Of a stretch of 17,647 nucleotides of DNA, positions 8,623 through 16,402 are shown one piece after another. The DNA comes from an uncultured Bacilli bacterium (GTDB lineage: Bacteria > Bacillota_I > Bacilli_A > RF39 > UBA660), in assembly GCA_944331885.1 (NCBI GenBank), contig CALVJF010000010.1, positions 1 to 17,647 on the forward strand, read 5' to 3'. The notes beneath the pieces are model-generated. The model did no database searches. It had not been told where the DNA came from and saw only the letters and a list, made by a program, of their open reading frames with translations. The translations under genes were made by a program, and so were the position numbers. Each line of letters begins with the position of its first letter. Positions within the stretch are counted from its first letter, which is position 1.

Positions 8623-9984
8623 ATGTTAAATATTAAAATAGATTCAAGAAAAGTAACTAAGGGAGATATTTTTGTTGCTATTAAAGGGCACACAGTTGAC
8701 GGTCATAATTATATCAATCAAGCTATTGCCAATGGCGCTATAAAAATAGTTGCTAACTATGGAGATTATTCTGTTCCAACAGAAATAGTAGAAGATACCG
8801 AAAAATACGTAACCGATTATGTTGAAAAAAATCATAGTCAGGAATTAAACAACATGAAAATAATTGGTATAACAGGAACTAATGGAAAAACAACAACTGC
8901 CTATCTTTTATATCAATTGCTAAATAAATTAGGTTTAAAAACTGCCTATATTGGAACAATCGGATTTTATTTAGACAAATTTATTGAAGAAATTCCTAAT
9001 ACAACTCCTAATATAGTAGATTTATACGAATTACTATTAAGAGCCAAAGAATCAGGATATAAAAATATTGTTATGGAAGTTAGCTCTCATGCCTTAGATA
9101 TGAGAAGAGTAGCTGGAATAAAATTTAGTCAAGCTGCATTTACTAATTTAACTCAAGATCATCTAGATTATCATAAAACAATGGCAAACTATTTGGAGGC
9201 AAAAAAATTAATTCTTAAACAACTTAATGGGCCAATGATATCTAATATAGATGATCCTTATGGAAAAGAATTTAAAACTGATAATTTTATAACCCTAGGA
9301 TTTAATCCAGCTGACTATCAAATTATTAGCTACGAAAACACCAAAACAGGAACTAGTATAAACTTTAAGTATCAAAATGTTGACTATCAACTTAATACTA
9401 AATTAAGAGGCAAGTACAACGTTTATAACTTTATCACAGCTGTAGCAATTGCTAATCAATGCGGATTCAGTATTGAAGATATTATTAAATTGAGTGAAAC
9501 GATTAATCCTCCAAAGGGTCGCTGTCAAATTATACCTGTAAAAAATGGAGAAGCAATAATTGATTATGCCCATACTCCTGATGCTGTTTTAAAAATAGTT
9601 ACAACTTTTAATGAACATAAAAAAGGAAGAGTAATAACTTTAGTAGGTTGTGGTGGTGACCGCGATCCTAAAAAAAGGCCAATAATGGGCAAAATTGCCA
9701 GCGAGAATAGCGATTACGTAATCTTTACTAGCGATAATCCTCGTACTGAAGATCCTCAAAAAATTATGGCCGATATCATTGCTGGAGTTAATAAAGATAA
9801 TTATGAAATAGAATTAGATCGTCGCAAAGCTATTCACAAAGCTTTGAATATGATTAAAGAAAATGATATAGTTTTAATTTTAGGTAAAGGGCATGAAGAT
9901 TATCAAATATTAGGACATCAAAAAGTTCATCTTGATGACGCCGAAGAAGTTGAAAAATATAATCAGTCAAAAAGCAATCACTAA
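8623..9984 (+). CDS. murE: MurE-type Mur ligase, probably mDAP-adding
   Basis: This 453-residue Mur ligase has the three usual domains: DSRKV and GxxxDGHNYI of the N-terminal UDP-binding domain, the ATP loop GTNGKTT at 85-91, the carbamylated-Lys region YLEAKK near 194, and the C-terminal GKGHEDYQ at 421-428. DNPR at 371-374 is the motif associated with meso-diaminopimelate, not lysine, as the third residue. The reaction adds that residue to UDP-MurNAc-L-Ala-D-Glu in the cytoplasm, using ATP. It is shorter than the usual 480-500 residues: it begins almost at the DSR motif and lacks about 20 N-terminal residues. The start is still good, with AAAGGAAGTG about 8 nt upstream and no earlier in-frame start with a ribosome-binding site. 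The stop falls in the loop of its own terminator. No other dcw-cluster genes are nearby. Confidence 0.9.
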   Translation: MLNIKIDSRKVTKGDIFVAIKGHTVDGHNYINQAIANGAIKIVANYGDYSVPTEIVEDTEKYVTDYVEKNHSQELNNMKIIGITGTNGKTTTAYLLYQLLNKLGLKTAYIGTIGFYLDKFIEEIPNTTPNIVDLYELLLRAKESGYKNIVMEVSSHALDMRRVAGIKFSQAAFTNLTQDHLDYHKTMANYLEAKKLILKQLNGPMISNIDDPYGKEFKTDNFITLGFNPADYQIISYENTKTGTSINFKYQNVDYQLNTKLRGKYNVYNFITAVAIANQCGFSIEDIIKLSETINPPKGRCQIIPVKNGEAIIDYAHTPDAVLKIVTTFNEHKKGRVITLVGCGGDRDPKKRPIMGKIASENSDYVIFTSDNPRTEDPQKIMADIIAGVNKDNYEIELDRRKAIHKALNMIKENDIVLILGKGHEDYQILGHQKVHLDDAEEVEKYNQSKSNH

Positions 9985-10002
9985 TCAAGTGATTGCTTTT
10001 TT
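9971..10002. terminator. Bidirectional terminator between murE and the FkbM-type gene
   Basis: AAAGCAATCAC (9971-9981) pairs over 11 bp with GTGATTGCTTT (9989-9999); the loop is TAATCAA and Ts follow. The murE stop (9982-9984) is in the loop, and the last murE codons form the left arm. An A-run on the left of the stem allows use from the minus strand too, for the convergent methyltransferase gene. Confidence 0.85.
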
Positions 10003-10108
10003 ATCTTCCTAATTTAGATTTTACTAAATAATTACCATCTATAACATTCCCAAACATATATTTTCCAATTGAGTTAGTATATGTAATAATCAGAAAAATG
10101 TTAAAAAT

Positions 10109-11032
10109 TTATATAGCAATCAATGTTATTTCTGTTGGAAATATTGGCCCTCCATAATATCTTAAATAATATTTATAATCACTATTAAAACTATCGATTA
10201 ATTTAATAATTCGCCAAACATCATCAAACCCATGATAAATGGAAATTAATAATTTAGGTTTATCATTTTTTATGTGTTCCTTTGAACCAAGTAATGCTTC
10301 ATACTCTGAACCTTCAATATCCATCTTTATCATTGTGATTTTTTCTGTAATTTCATTATCTAAAGTATTACTATCTATTAAATGATCTCCCTCGTATGTA
10401 ATTCTATTACTTGAATCAAACTGATTACTAAATAAACTAACTTTTCCCCTATGATTACAAATTGCCTTTTTTATAAATTCAATATTCTTAAAATTTTTTA
10501 AATTATTCTTAGCTTTATTTAATACATCTTCAAAAATATCAAAACAATAAATTTTTCTATAGCCATTTAAACCATAGGTTTTGAAATAATCAATAATTGT
10601 ATCACCAGTATAGCATCCTAAATCAACAATCACTTCATCGTGTGAAAAAGGTATTAAATCTAAATCAAAATAATTAAAAAACCTATTATCCATTATTTCA
10701 GTAAGATTTTTAAAATCGTAATTTAACCAATTATTTAAAATAGCGTACAAAACTTTTTTAGAAGTATAATCATTAAGTTTATTATACATCCAAATGAAAT
10801 CATCAATATGTGTTTTTAAAGTATTGGCTTTATTATTAATTTCATCTTCAATACCATTTTTAATATCTAGTCTTCCCCAAAACAAAAAGTCATTTAAAAA
10901 TTTTTCTATATTACTTTGTGTAGTAGAATTTAATTTTATAAAATTATTTTTAATATTAAATTTAATTTCATTCAAATCAATAACTTTAATTAAATTGCTT
11001 AATTCTCGAAAATCTTTATCTATATAATTCAA
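10109..11032 (-). CDS. FkbM-family SAM-dependent methyltransferase
   Basis: The protein has 307 residues. The N-terminal ~130 residues are an Asn/Lys-rich helical region of unknown role. A class I methyltransferase domain of the FkbM type follows, with the SAM-binding loop VDLGCYTGD at about 136-144, the acidic end of the next strand (YCFDIF), and the FkbM motif MDIEGSE at about 237-243. It ends with RYYGGPIFPTEI. FkbM enzymes O-methylate natural products or sugars of surface glycans; the substrate is unknown. I chose a TTG start at 11032 because AGGTGA lies 5 nt upstream, the same site used by the next two genes. A GTG at 11041 would add three residues but lies inside that site. The gene stands alone between oppositely oriented units and looks AT-richer than its neighbours, so it may be acquired. 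Confidence 0.88.
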   Translation of the reverse strand: MNYIDKDFRELSNLIKVIDLNEIKFNIKNNFIKLNSTTQSNIEKFLNDFLFWGRLDIKNGIEDEINNKANTLKTHIDDFIWMYNKLNDYTSKKVLYAILNNWLNYDFKNLTEIMDNRFFNYFDLDLIPFSHDEVIVDLGCYTGDTIIDYFKTYGLNGYRKIYCFDIFEDVLNKAKNNLKNFKNIEFIKKAICNHRGKVSLFSNQFDSSNRITYEGDHLIDSNTLDNEITEKITMIKMDIEGSEYEALLGSKEHIKNDKPKLLISIYHGFDDVWRIIKLIDSFNSDYKYYLRYYGGPIFPTEITLIAI

Positions 11033-11130
11033 ATATTTCACCTCTCTAAAATATATATTTAAAATCCTTGCAAAATTCTTAAAACTTGCATTTTTATTTA
11101 TATTATATTACGATTTAGGCAGGTGATTTT

Positions 11131-11793
11131 ATGAAAATATTAATTATTGAAGATGATAGCACAATTCGTAGTGGTCTTAAATATTGCCTAGAAGCGGAAG
11201 GCTATGAAATTGAAGAATCATCAACAGCCAATGAGTCTTTAAAGAAGATAAATAGTTCGGATTTGATATTATTAGATGTCAATCTTCCAGATAAAAGTGG
11301 TTTTGAATTATTACCTGAAATAAAAAAAATTAAAAATGTTCCCATCATTTTTTTAACAGCCAATGATTTGGAAACATCAATTGTTATGGGATTAGATATG
11401 GGGGCAGACGATTACATTACTAAACCATTTCGTACCCGCGAATTAATTTCCCGCATCAAAAATGTTTTACGACGATCTACTCAAATTCAAGATAAAATTA
11501 ATATTAAAAATATTACTATCGATTTACAACAAGCCAAAGTATTTAAAAACAATCAAGACTTGGGATTAACTGCTGTAGAATATAAAATTTTACTGATTCT
11601 AGCTATAAATCGTAACCAAATATTGAGCCGTGAAAAAATTTTGGCCAGCATCTGGGATGTAAATGAAGAATACGTGTATGATAATACTTTAACAGTCTAC
11701 ATAAAAAGAATTAGAGAAAAAATAGAAGACAATCCAAGTAATCCACAAATAATTGAAACAATACGTAGCCAAGGATACAGAATAGGTGATTAA
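11131..11793 (+). CDS. OmpR/PhoB-family response regulator
   Basis: This complete two-domain regulator has 220 residues. The receiver domain (1-115) has the acidic pocket Glu7-Asp8-Asp9, phospho-accepting Asp49 (LLDVNLPD), Thr76 and Lys98 (ITKPF). The C-terminal winged helix (about 125-220) has the OmpR pattern: LTAVEYKIL, LSREKILASIW, the recognition helix NTLTVYIKRIREKIE, and the closing IRSQGYRIGD hairpin. It should be phosphorylated by the kinase encoded 3 nt downstream and bind DNA as a dimer. AGGTGAT precedes the ATG. Likely target: the inverted repeat in front of the ABC transporter genes at 12981-12996. The clean order regulator-kinase-ATPase-permease resembles antimicrobial-peptide detoxification modules of Bacillota, though the ligand is unknown. 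Confidence 0.94.
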   Translation: MKILIIEDDSTIRSGLKYCLEAEGYEIEESSTANESLKKINSSDLILLDVNLPDKSGFELLPEIKKIKNVPIIFLTANDLETSIVMGLDMGADDYITKPFRTRELISRIKNVLRRSTQIQDKINIKNITIDLQQAKVFKNNQDLGLTAVEYKILLILAINRNQILSREKILASIWDVNEEYVYDNTLTVYIKRIREKIEDNPSNPQIIETIRSQGYRIGD

Positions 11794-11796
11794 AAT

Positions 11797-12978
11797 ATGA
11801 TTAAAAATACCGAATTAAAAAAACTTATTATAATTCAAATAATTATTTTTCTCTTTTCAATAATTTTATGTATAGTATTTTATAATAAGATAAATAAAGA
11901 TTATAGTGAAACTCTAATTAATAACGATGCCAATTTAATTGGCAATTTTCTCATAATTAATCCCGACTTAGAGCAAAAATTACTATCAGTTGTTAATAGT
12001 ACTCAGAACTATGAATTAGGCCAAAAATTTTTAGAAGAAAATAATTTGTTGGATTACCGCGAAAAAAATTATTCTGTAAATTTTATTACGATTTTTCTTT
12101 CTGTATTGACAGTATTTTCAATTTTAATAGTAATTAATTATTACTTTATTAGAAAGTTGTATAAAAAAATTAAAGAAATTGATTATGATGTAGATAAAAT
12201 CCTTCAAGGCAATTATGAAATTAACATTTTAGATTACAATGAAGGATCATTAAGTTCTTTAAAAAACAATATTTATAAAATGACTGTAAAATTGCGTGAA
12301 AGTAACGAATTAATTTTAAAAGAAAAAAATAATCTAGAAGAATTGTTAGAAGATATATCTCACCAAATAAAAACACCATTAACAAGTATGTATATGATTA
12401 ATGATATATTACAAAAAGAAACTAATTCTAAAGTACGTCAAGAATTTTTAGATAAAAATGAAAAACAAATTAATCGTATAGAATGGTTAGTAACAAGTCT
12501 TTTAAAAATGTCAAGATTAGACAACGGAAGTGTAAAACTGAAAAAAGAAATGACAAATGTTGACACAATGTTAACTAAAGCTATTACACCAATTTTACCG
12601 CTTATAGAATCAAAAAATATTAAAGTAAAGCATGAAAAGCAAAACTTAAAAATAAAAATTGATCCAGACTGGACTAGCGAAGCTTTGTTAAATATCATCA
12701 AAAACGCTTGTGAACATACCAAAGATAGTGTAACTATAACAACTTCATCTAATCCTTTATATACTGCCATCGAAGTAAAAGATAACGGTGAAGGAATTGA
12801 CAAAAAAGATTTAAGTCGCTTATTTGAACGTTTTTACCGTGGAAACCATAATAAAGAAAGCATTGGTATTGGATTAAGTATGTCTAAAAAAATAATCGAA
12901 TTGCAAAACGGCACAATAGAAGTCAAAAGTCATGTTGGAAAAGGCAGTACATTTATTGTTAAATTCTTTAAAAATTAA
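11797..12978 (+). CDS. Sensor histidine kinase paired with the upstream regulator
   Basis: The kinase has 393 residues. Membrane segments at about 10-29 and 97-118 flank an extracellular stretch of about 65 residues, then a HAMP-like linker with coiled coil leads to the dimerisation helix. His189 in DISHQIKTPL is the phosphorylated residue. The ATPase domain shows the N box (Asn303 in NIIKNACEH), G1 (DNGEG at 329-333), F box (FERFYRG) and G2 (IGIGLSMSK). The outer loop is much longer than in BceS-type kinases, which have almost none, so it may sense a ligand directly instead of relying only on the transporter. AGGTGAT overlaps the end of the regulator gene, and the ATG lies 3 nt after its stop, so the pair is co-translated. 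Confidence 0.93.
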   Translation: MIKNTELKKLIIIQIIIFLFSIILCIVFYNKINKDYSETLINNDANLIGNFLIINPDLEQKLLSVVNSTQNYELGQKFLEENNLLDYREKNYSVNFITIFLSVLTVFSILIVINYYFIRKLYKKIKEIDYDVDKILQGNYEINILDYNEGSLSSLKNNIYKMTVKLRESNELILKEKNNLEELLEDISHQIKTPLTSMYMINDILQKETNSKVRQEFLDKNEKQINRIEWLVTSLLKMSRLDNGSVKLKKEMTNVDTMLTKAITPILPLIESKNIKVKHEKQNLKIKIDPDWTSEALLNIIKNACEHTKDSVTITTSSNPLYTAIEVKDNGEGIDKKDLSRLFERFYRGNHNKESIGIGLSMSKKIIELQNGTIEVKSHVGKGSTFIVKFFKN

Positions 12979-12980
12979 AT

Positions 12981-12996
12981 ATGACAAAATTGTCAT
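12981..12996. promoter_or_regulatory. Inverted-repeat operator candidate before the ABC transporter genes
   Basis: ATGACAA and TTGTCAT are perfect 7-bp arms around AA. The core reads TGACA-N4-TGTCA, which fits the TNACA-N4-TGTNA pattern known for BceR-like regulators. It begins 2 nt after the kinase stop and lies about 50 nt before the expected transcription start, a normal place for an activator. The 2-nt spacer prevents a full RNA hairpin and no T-run follows, so it is not a terminator. Confidence 0.55.
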
Positions 12997-13029
12997 TAAA
13001 AAAGTCACTTAAAAATTATTAAGCTGTAA

Positions 13030-13035
13030 TATAAT
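13030..13035 (+). promoter_or_regulatory. -10 box of the ABC transporter promoter
   Basis: A perfect TATAAT has only a poor -35 candidate (CTTAAA, 13008-13013). A weak -35 with an upstream inverted repeat is typical of an activator-dependent promoter. The start would be near 13042, just before the GAAAGGAA ribosome-binding site. Confidence 0.55.
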
Positions 13036-13059
13036 GTTGGCATAGAAAGGAAAAAGTAT

Positions 13060-13740
13060 ATGGAAATATTAAAAGTTGAAAATTTATGCAAAAATTATGG
13101 TAAAGGAAATACTTTAGTTAAGGCGTTAGACAATGTTAGTTTTTCCGTTGAAAAAGGAGAATTTATTGCAATTGTTGGAAGCAGTGGCAGTGGAAAATCA
13201 ACATTACTACATATTTTAGGCGGAGTAGATCGTCCAACTAGCGGGAAGGTATTTGTAGAAGGTAAAGATGTATATAAATTAAATGAAACAAATTTGGCAA
13301 TATTTCGTCGCCGTCAAGTAGGGTTAATTTATCAATTTTACAATTTGATACCAATTTTAAATGTTAAAGAAAATATAACCTTACCAATCCTTCTTGATGG
13401 TAAAAAACCTAATCAAGAATACTTAGAAGAATTAATTGAAACGTTAGGCTTGTCTAACCGAGTAAATCACTTGCCTAATGAATTATCTGGTGGTCAACAA
13501 CAACGAGTAAGTATTGGCAGGGCGTTAATGAATCGCCCATCACTATTATTAGCCGACGAACCAACAGGAAATCTCGATAGTAAAGCGGGAAAAGAAATAG
13601 TGGAGTTATTAAAGCTATCAAACAAAAAATATAAACAAACAATAATTATGATAACTCATGATCAAAATTTGGCTTTAAATGCAGATCGTATAATTACATT
13701 AGAAGATGGCAGAATTATTTCTGACGAAACAATAAAATGA
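13060..13740 (+). CDS. ABC transporter ATP-binding protein (MacB/LolD type)
   Basis: This complete nucleotide-binding subunit has 226 residues. It has Walker A GSSGSGKST at about 41-49, the Q-loop in YQFYNLIP, signature LSGGQQQR, Walker B LLLADEP followed by TGNLDS, and the switch His in MITHD. These features and the length match the LolD/MacB/BceA group, which power FtsX-type permeases instead of classic importers. GAAAGGAA lies about 7 nt before the ATG. Its TGA overlaps the ATG of the permease gene (ATGA at 13737-13740), so the two subunits are translationally coupled. Inference: it exports, extracts or signals the presence of a lipid, peptide or antibiotic at the outer face of the membrane, under the control of the adjacent two-component system. 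Confidence 0.95.
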   Translation: MEILKVENLCKNYGKGNTLVKALDNVSFSVEKGEFIAIVGSSGSGKSTLLHILGGVDRPTSGKVFVEGKDVYKLNETNLAIFRRRQVGLIYQFYNLIPILNVKENITLPILLDGKKPNQEYLEELIETLGLSNRVNHLPNELSGGQQQRVSIGRALMNRPSLLLADEPTGNLDSKAGKEIVELLKLSNKKYKQTIIMITHDQNLALNADRIITLEDGRIISDETIK

Positions 13741-16334
13741 AAATTTTAAATAAATTAACTATAAAACATTTAAAGTCAAATAAAAAAAGAACAATAGTTA
13801 CTATTATAGGTATAATTCTATCTACCGCTTTAATGGTCGGAATTGGCTTACTATTTTCAACAATACGAGATAATAGTATCAAAAATATCATTGAAAGTAA
13901 TGGAAGTCACCATGTTGTAATCAAGGCACCTGAATCTAAACTAGATCAAATAACTTCTAATAAAAATATTAAAAATTACAAATATTCATCAACAATTGGT
14001 TATTCAATTTATCCAGGTATAAAAACAACTTATAAACCTTATCTTAAAGTTCAAACTGCCTCAGATGATTATTTAAAAGAACTAAAAATTATTTCTGGAC
14101 GCTTACCAAAGAATAATCAAGAAATAGCAATTTCTAGCGATTTTTTAGAAATTAACGACATAGACTTAAAAATAAATGATCAAATTGAATTAAATATAGG
14201 CAAAAGAATTTCTGATGGAATACCTCTTGAAGATAGCCTAATTGTTTATGAGGAAACAACTGATGAAAATGGCAATTACGAATTTCAATTAAATGAAGAA
14301 ATTATAAATTCTACTTATCATAAATACACAATTGTCGGCATAATTGAGGCTGATCCTTACGAAGATAATACCGGCCCAGGATATACAGCTTTTACAATTG
14401 AAGAACCAATTAACGATTTATATATTTATGTTGAATACAACAAACCTCAAAAAGCTTATGAATATACCAAAACTATAGCTAGCAGTTTAGGTTATAAAGA
14501 ACTAATGCCTAATGTTTATGATGAGATAACTTTTAATCAAAATCTTTTAATGATGTACGGAGCAAGTAGTTATAGTAATGTCTTTGATTCAATAACAAGT
14601 ATTATAATTATAATTTTAAGTTTAGTATCCATTGCTTGTATAATTGTTATATATAACTCATTTGCTATTTCGGTAATGGAAAGAAAAAAACAATTTGGTT
14701 TATTTTCTAGTATTGGAGCAACTAGAAAGCAATTAAAATATACTGTTTTCTTTGAAGCATTAATTGTAGGATTAATAGGTATTCCTCTAGGAGTAGCATC
14801 TGCTTATTTAGGAATAGGAATCGTCTTAATGATTATTAATAAACTATTACCAGAATTTTTAGGTTTCCCATTATCACTGGCTACATATCCAATATTCTTA
14901 ATTATACCGATAATTTTTATGATTTTAACTATAATTATTTCCGCGTACTTACCTGCTAAAAGAGCTAGCAAAGTAAGTCCTATTGAAGCAATTCGCTTAA
15001 ACGATGAAATAAAAATAAAATCCAAAAAATTAAAAACTCCAAAATTTATAACTAAACTATTTGGTGTCGAAGGTGAAATAGCTTATAAAAACATGAAACG
15101 TAACAAGAAAAAATATCGTATAACCATAATTTCGTTATTTATAAGTATAGTATTATTTGTTTCTTTCAGTGGCTTATTAAAATATGGCTTAAGAAGTGCA
15201 ACCGATTTTACCGAAATGCCTAGCTATGAATATGAAATATCTGCTAACACTAAAATCGAAAACAAAAAAGATTTAGATAAAATTATTAACCAAATTTCTA
15301 AAGTTGAGGGAATTAAAGAAAAAACTATAATAAAACAACAATTTTTATATACAGATTATAATAAAAAATATTTTAAAGAATCAAATGATTATTCCGAAAT
15401 CACAGATAACCCAATGAGTGTTAGAATAATTACCTTTGATGATGAATCATATCAAAAATATCAACAAAAATTAGGAATAAAAGATAATCGACCAATTTTA
15501 CTAAACATTCAAAAAAATATTAATTATGAAAATGGTACGCGCAAACAAAAAGTTATCTATCCTTACAATTCTATCAATAATTTAGAAGTATATTTTTATG
15601 ATTATTTAAGCCCTGAATCATATAGCAATAAATATCAACTAGAAAATATTTATATAGCTAATGAATTACCATTCGGCATTGATAACACTTACGATTTAGA
15701 ATTATCCATCATTGTTGATGAAGAAACTTTTGATAAAATATTTAATGACAAAAATAACCCAAGCAATAAAATGTATGATCTTACCATGCGCATAAAAGCC
15801 GACAGCTATGATAAAATAGATAAACTTTTAACTAAAGATAGTGAAGAGAATATTTTAAATGATAATGTTAATATATATACTTGGAACATATATAAAGAGA
15901 TGAAAACATTTACTAACGCAATTATTGTTTTAAAAATATTACTTTATGGTTTTATAACTTTAGTAACTCTTATTGGTGTAACTAGTGTTATAAATACGAT
16001 AAATACAAGTATGGCTTTAAGAAAAAAAGAATTTGCAGTTTTACGTAGTATTGGTTTAACTCCTAAAGGATTTAACAAAATGTTATTATTTGAGTGCTTC
16101 TTATTTGGATTTAAATCACTACTATATAGTATCCCAGTTTCAATTGGAATAATCTACTTATTCCACAGAGCATTTGGCGATTTAGTAACATTAAACAATT
16201 TATTAATTCCATATGACAGTATTTTAATAGCCACAATAAGCGTATTTATTATCGTGTTAATATCTATGATGTATGCAACATCAAAAATAAAAAAAGCTAA
16301 TATTTTAGACGCAATTCGCGAAGAAAATATTTAA
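13737..16334 (+). CDS. Duplicated FtsX/MacB-type ABC transporter permease
   Basis: The 865-residue permease is two FtsX modules in tandem. Each is one membrane helix, a large extracellular domain and three more helices. Helices: about 19-42, 287-308, 335-365, 383-405, then 460-482, 726-755, 783-810, 829-849; outer domains at about 43-285 and 483-725. The cytoplasmic coupling segments match between the halves (RKKQFGLFSSIGAT and RKKEFAVLRSIGLT), as do the ends (SPIEAIR and NILDAIR). This layout differs from BceB, which has ten helices and one big loop, so the transporter is closer to MacB/LolC-like mechanotransmitters. The substrate is unknown. The start overlaps the ATPase stop. No convincing terminator follows before the next promoter at 16369. 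Confidence 0.92.
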   Translation: MKILNKLTIKHLKSNKKRTIVTIIGIILSTALMVGIGLLFSTIRDNSIKNIIESNGSHHVVIKAPESKLDQITSNKNIKNYKYSSTIGYSIYPGIKTTYKPYLKVQTASDDYLKELKIISGRLPKNNQEIAISSDFLEINDIDLKINDQIELNIGKRISDGIPLEDSLIVYEETTDENGNYEFQLNEEIINSTYHKYTIVGIIEADPYEDNTGPGYTAFTIEEPINDLYIYVEYNKPQKAYEYTKTIASSLGYKELMPNVYDEITFNQNLLMMYGASSYSNVFDSITSIIIIILSLVSIACIIVIYNSFAISVMERKKQFGLFSSIGATRKQLKYTVFFEALIVGLIGIPLGVASAYLGIGIVLMIINKLLPEFLGFPLSLATYPIFLIIPIIFMILTIIISAYLPAKRASKVSPIEAIRLNDEIKIKSKKLKTPKFITKLFGVEGEIAYKNMKRNKKKYRITIISLFISIVLFVSFSGLLKYGLRSATDFTEMPSYEYEISANTKIENKKDLDKIINQISKVEGIKEKTIIKQQFLYTDYNKKYFKESNDYSEITDNPMSVRIITFDDESYQKYQQKLGIKDNRPILLNIQKNINYENGTRKQKVIYPYNSINNLEVYFYDYLSPESYSNKYQLENIYIANELPFGIDNTYDLELSIIVDEETFDKIFNDKNNPSNKMYDLTMRIKADSYDKIDKLLTKDSEENILNDNVNIYTWNIYKEMKTFTNAIIVLKILLYGFITLVTLIGVTSVINTINTSMALRKKEFAVLRSIGLTPKGFNKMLLFECFLFGFKSLLYSIPVSIGIIYLFHRAFGDLVTLNNLLIPYDSILIATISVFIIVLISMMYATSKIKKANILDAIREENI

Positions 16335-16368
16335 TAAATAAAAAAATCAAAAAATTTTAAAAAAGTAC

Positions 16369-16397
16369 TTGCAAATATATAATTTATATGATAATAT
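16369..16397 (+). promoter_or_regulatory. Strong promoter for a non-coding transcript
   Basis: TTGCAA (16369-16374) and TAATAT (16392-16397) are 17 nt apart, and the -10 is preceded by TGA, giving an extended TGn motif. Transcription would start near 16403. No reading frame with a ribosome-binding site follows before the terminator at 16622-16652. Confidence 0.6.
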
Positions 16398-16402
16398 ATA
16401 GT

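Noticed and set aside
11067..11090. Direct repeat CTTGCA, 18 bp apart, upstream of the response regulator
   Set aside because: It is short, in very AT-rich DNA, not spaced by two helical turns, and unlike the inverted repeat before the transporter.
11797..16334. Classic BceRS-BceAB bacitracin-type module
   Set aside because: The kinase has a real extracellular loop and the permease has two FtsX modules with two large outer domains, unlike BceS and BceB; only the gene order and operator pattern agree.
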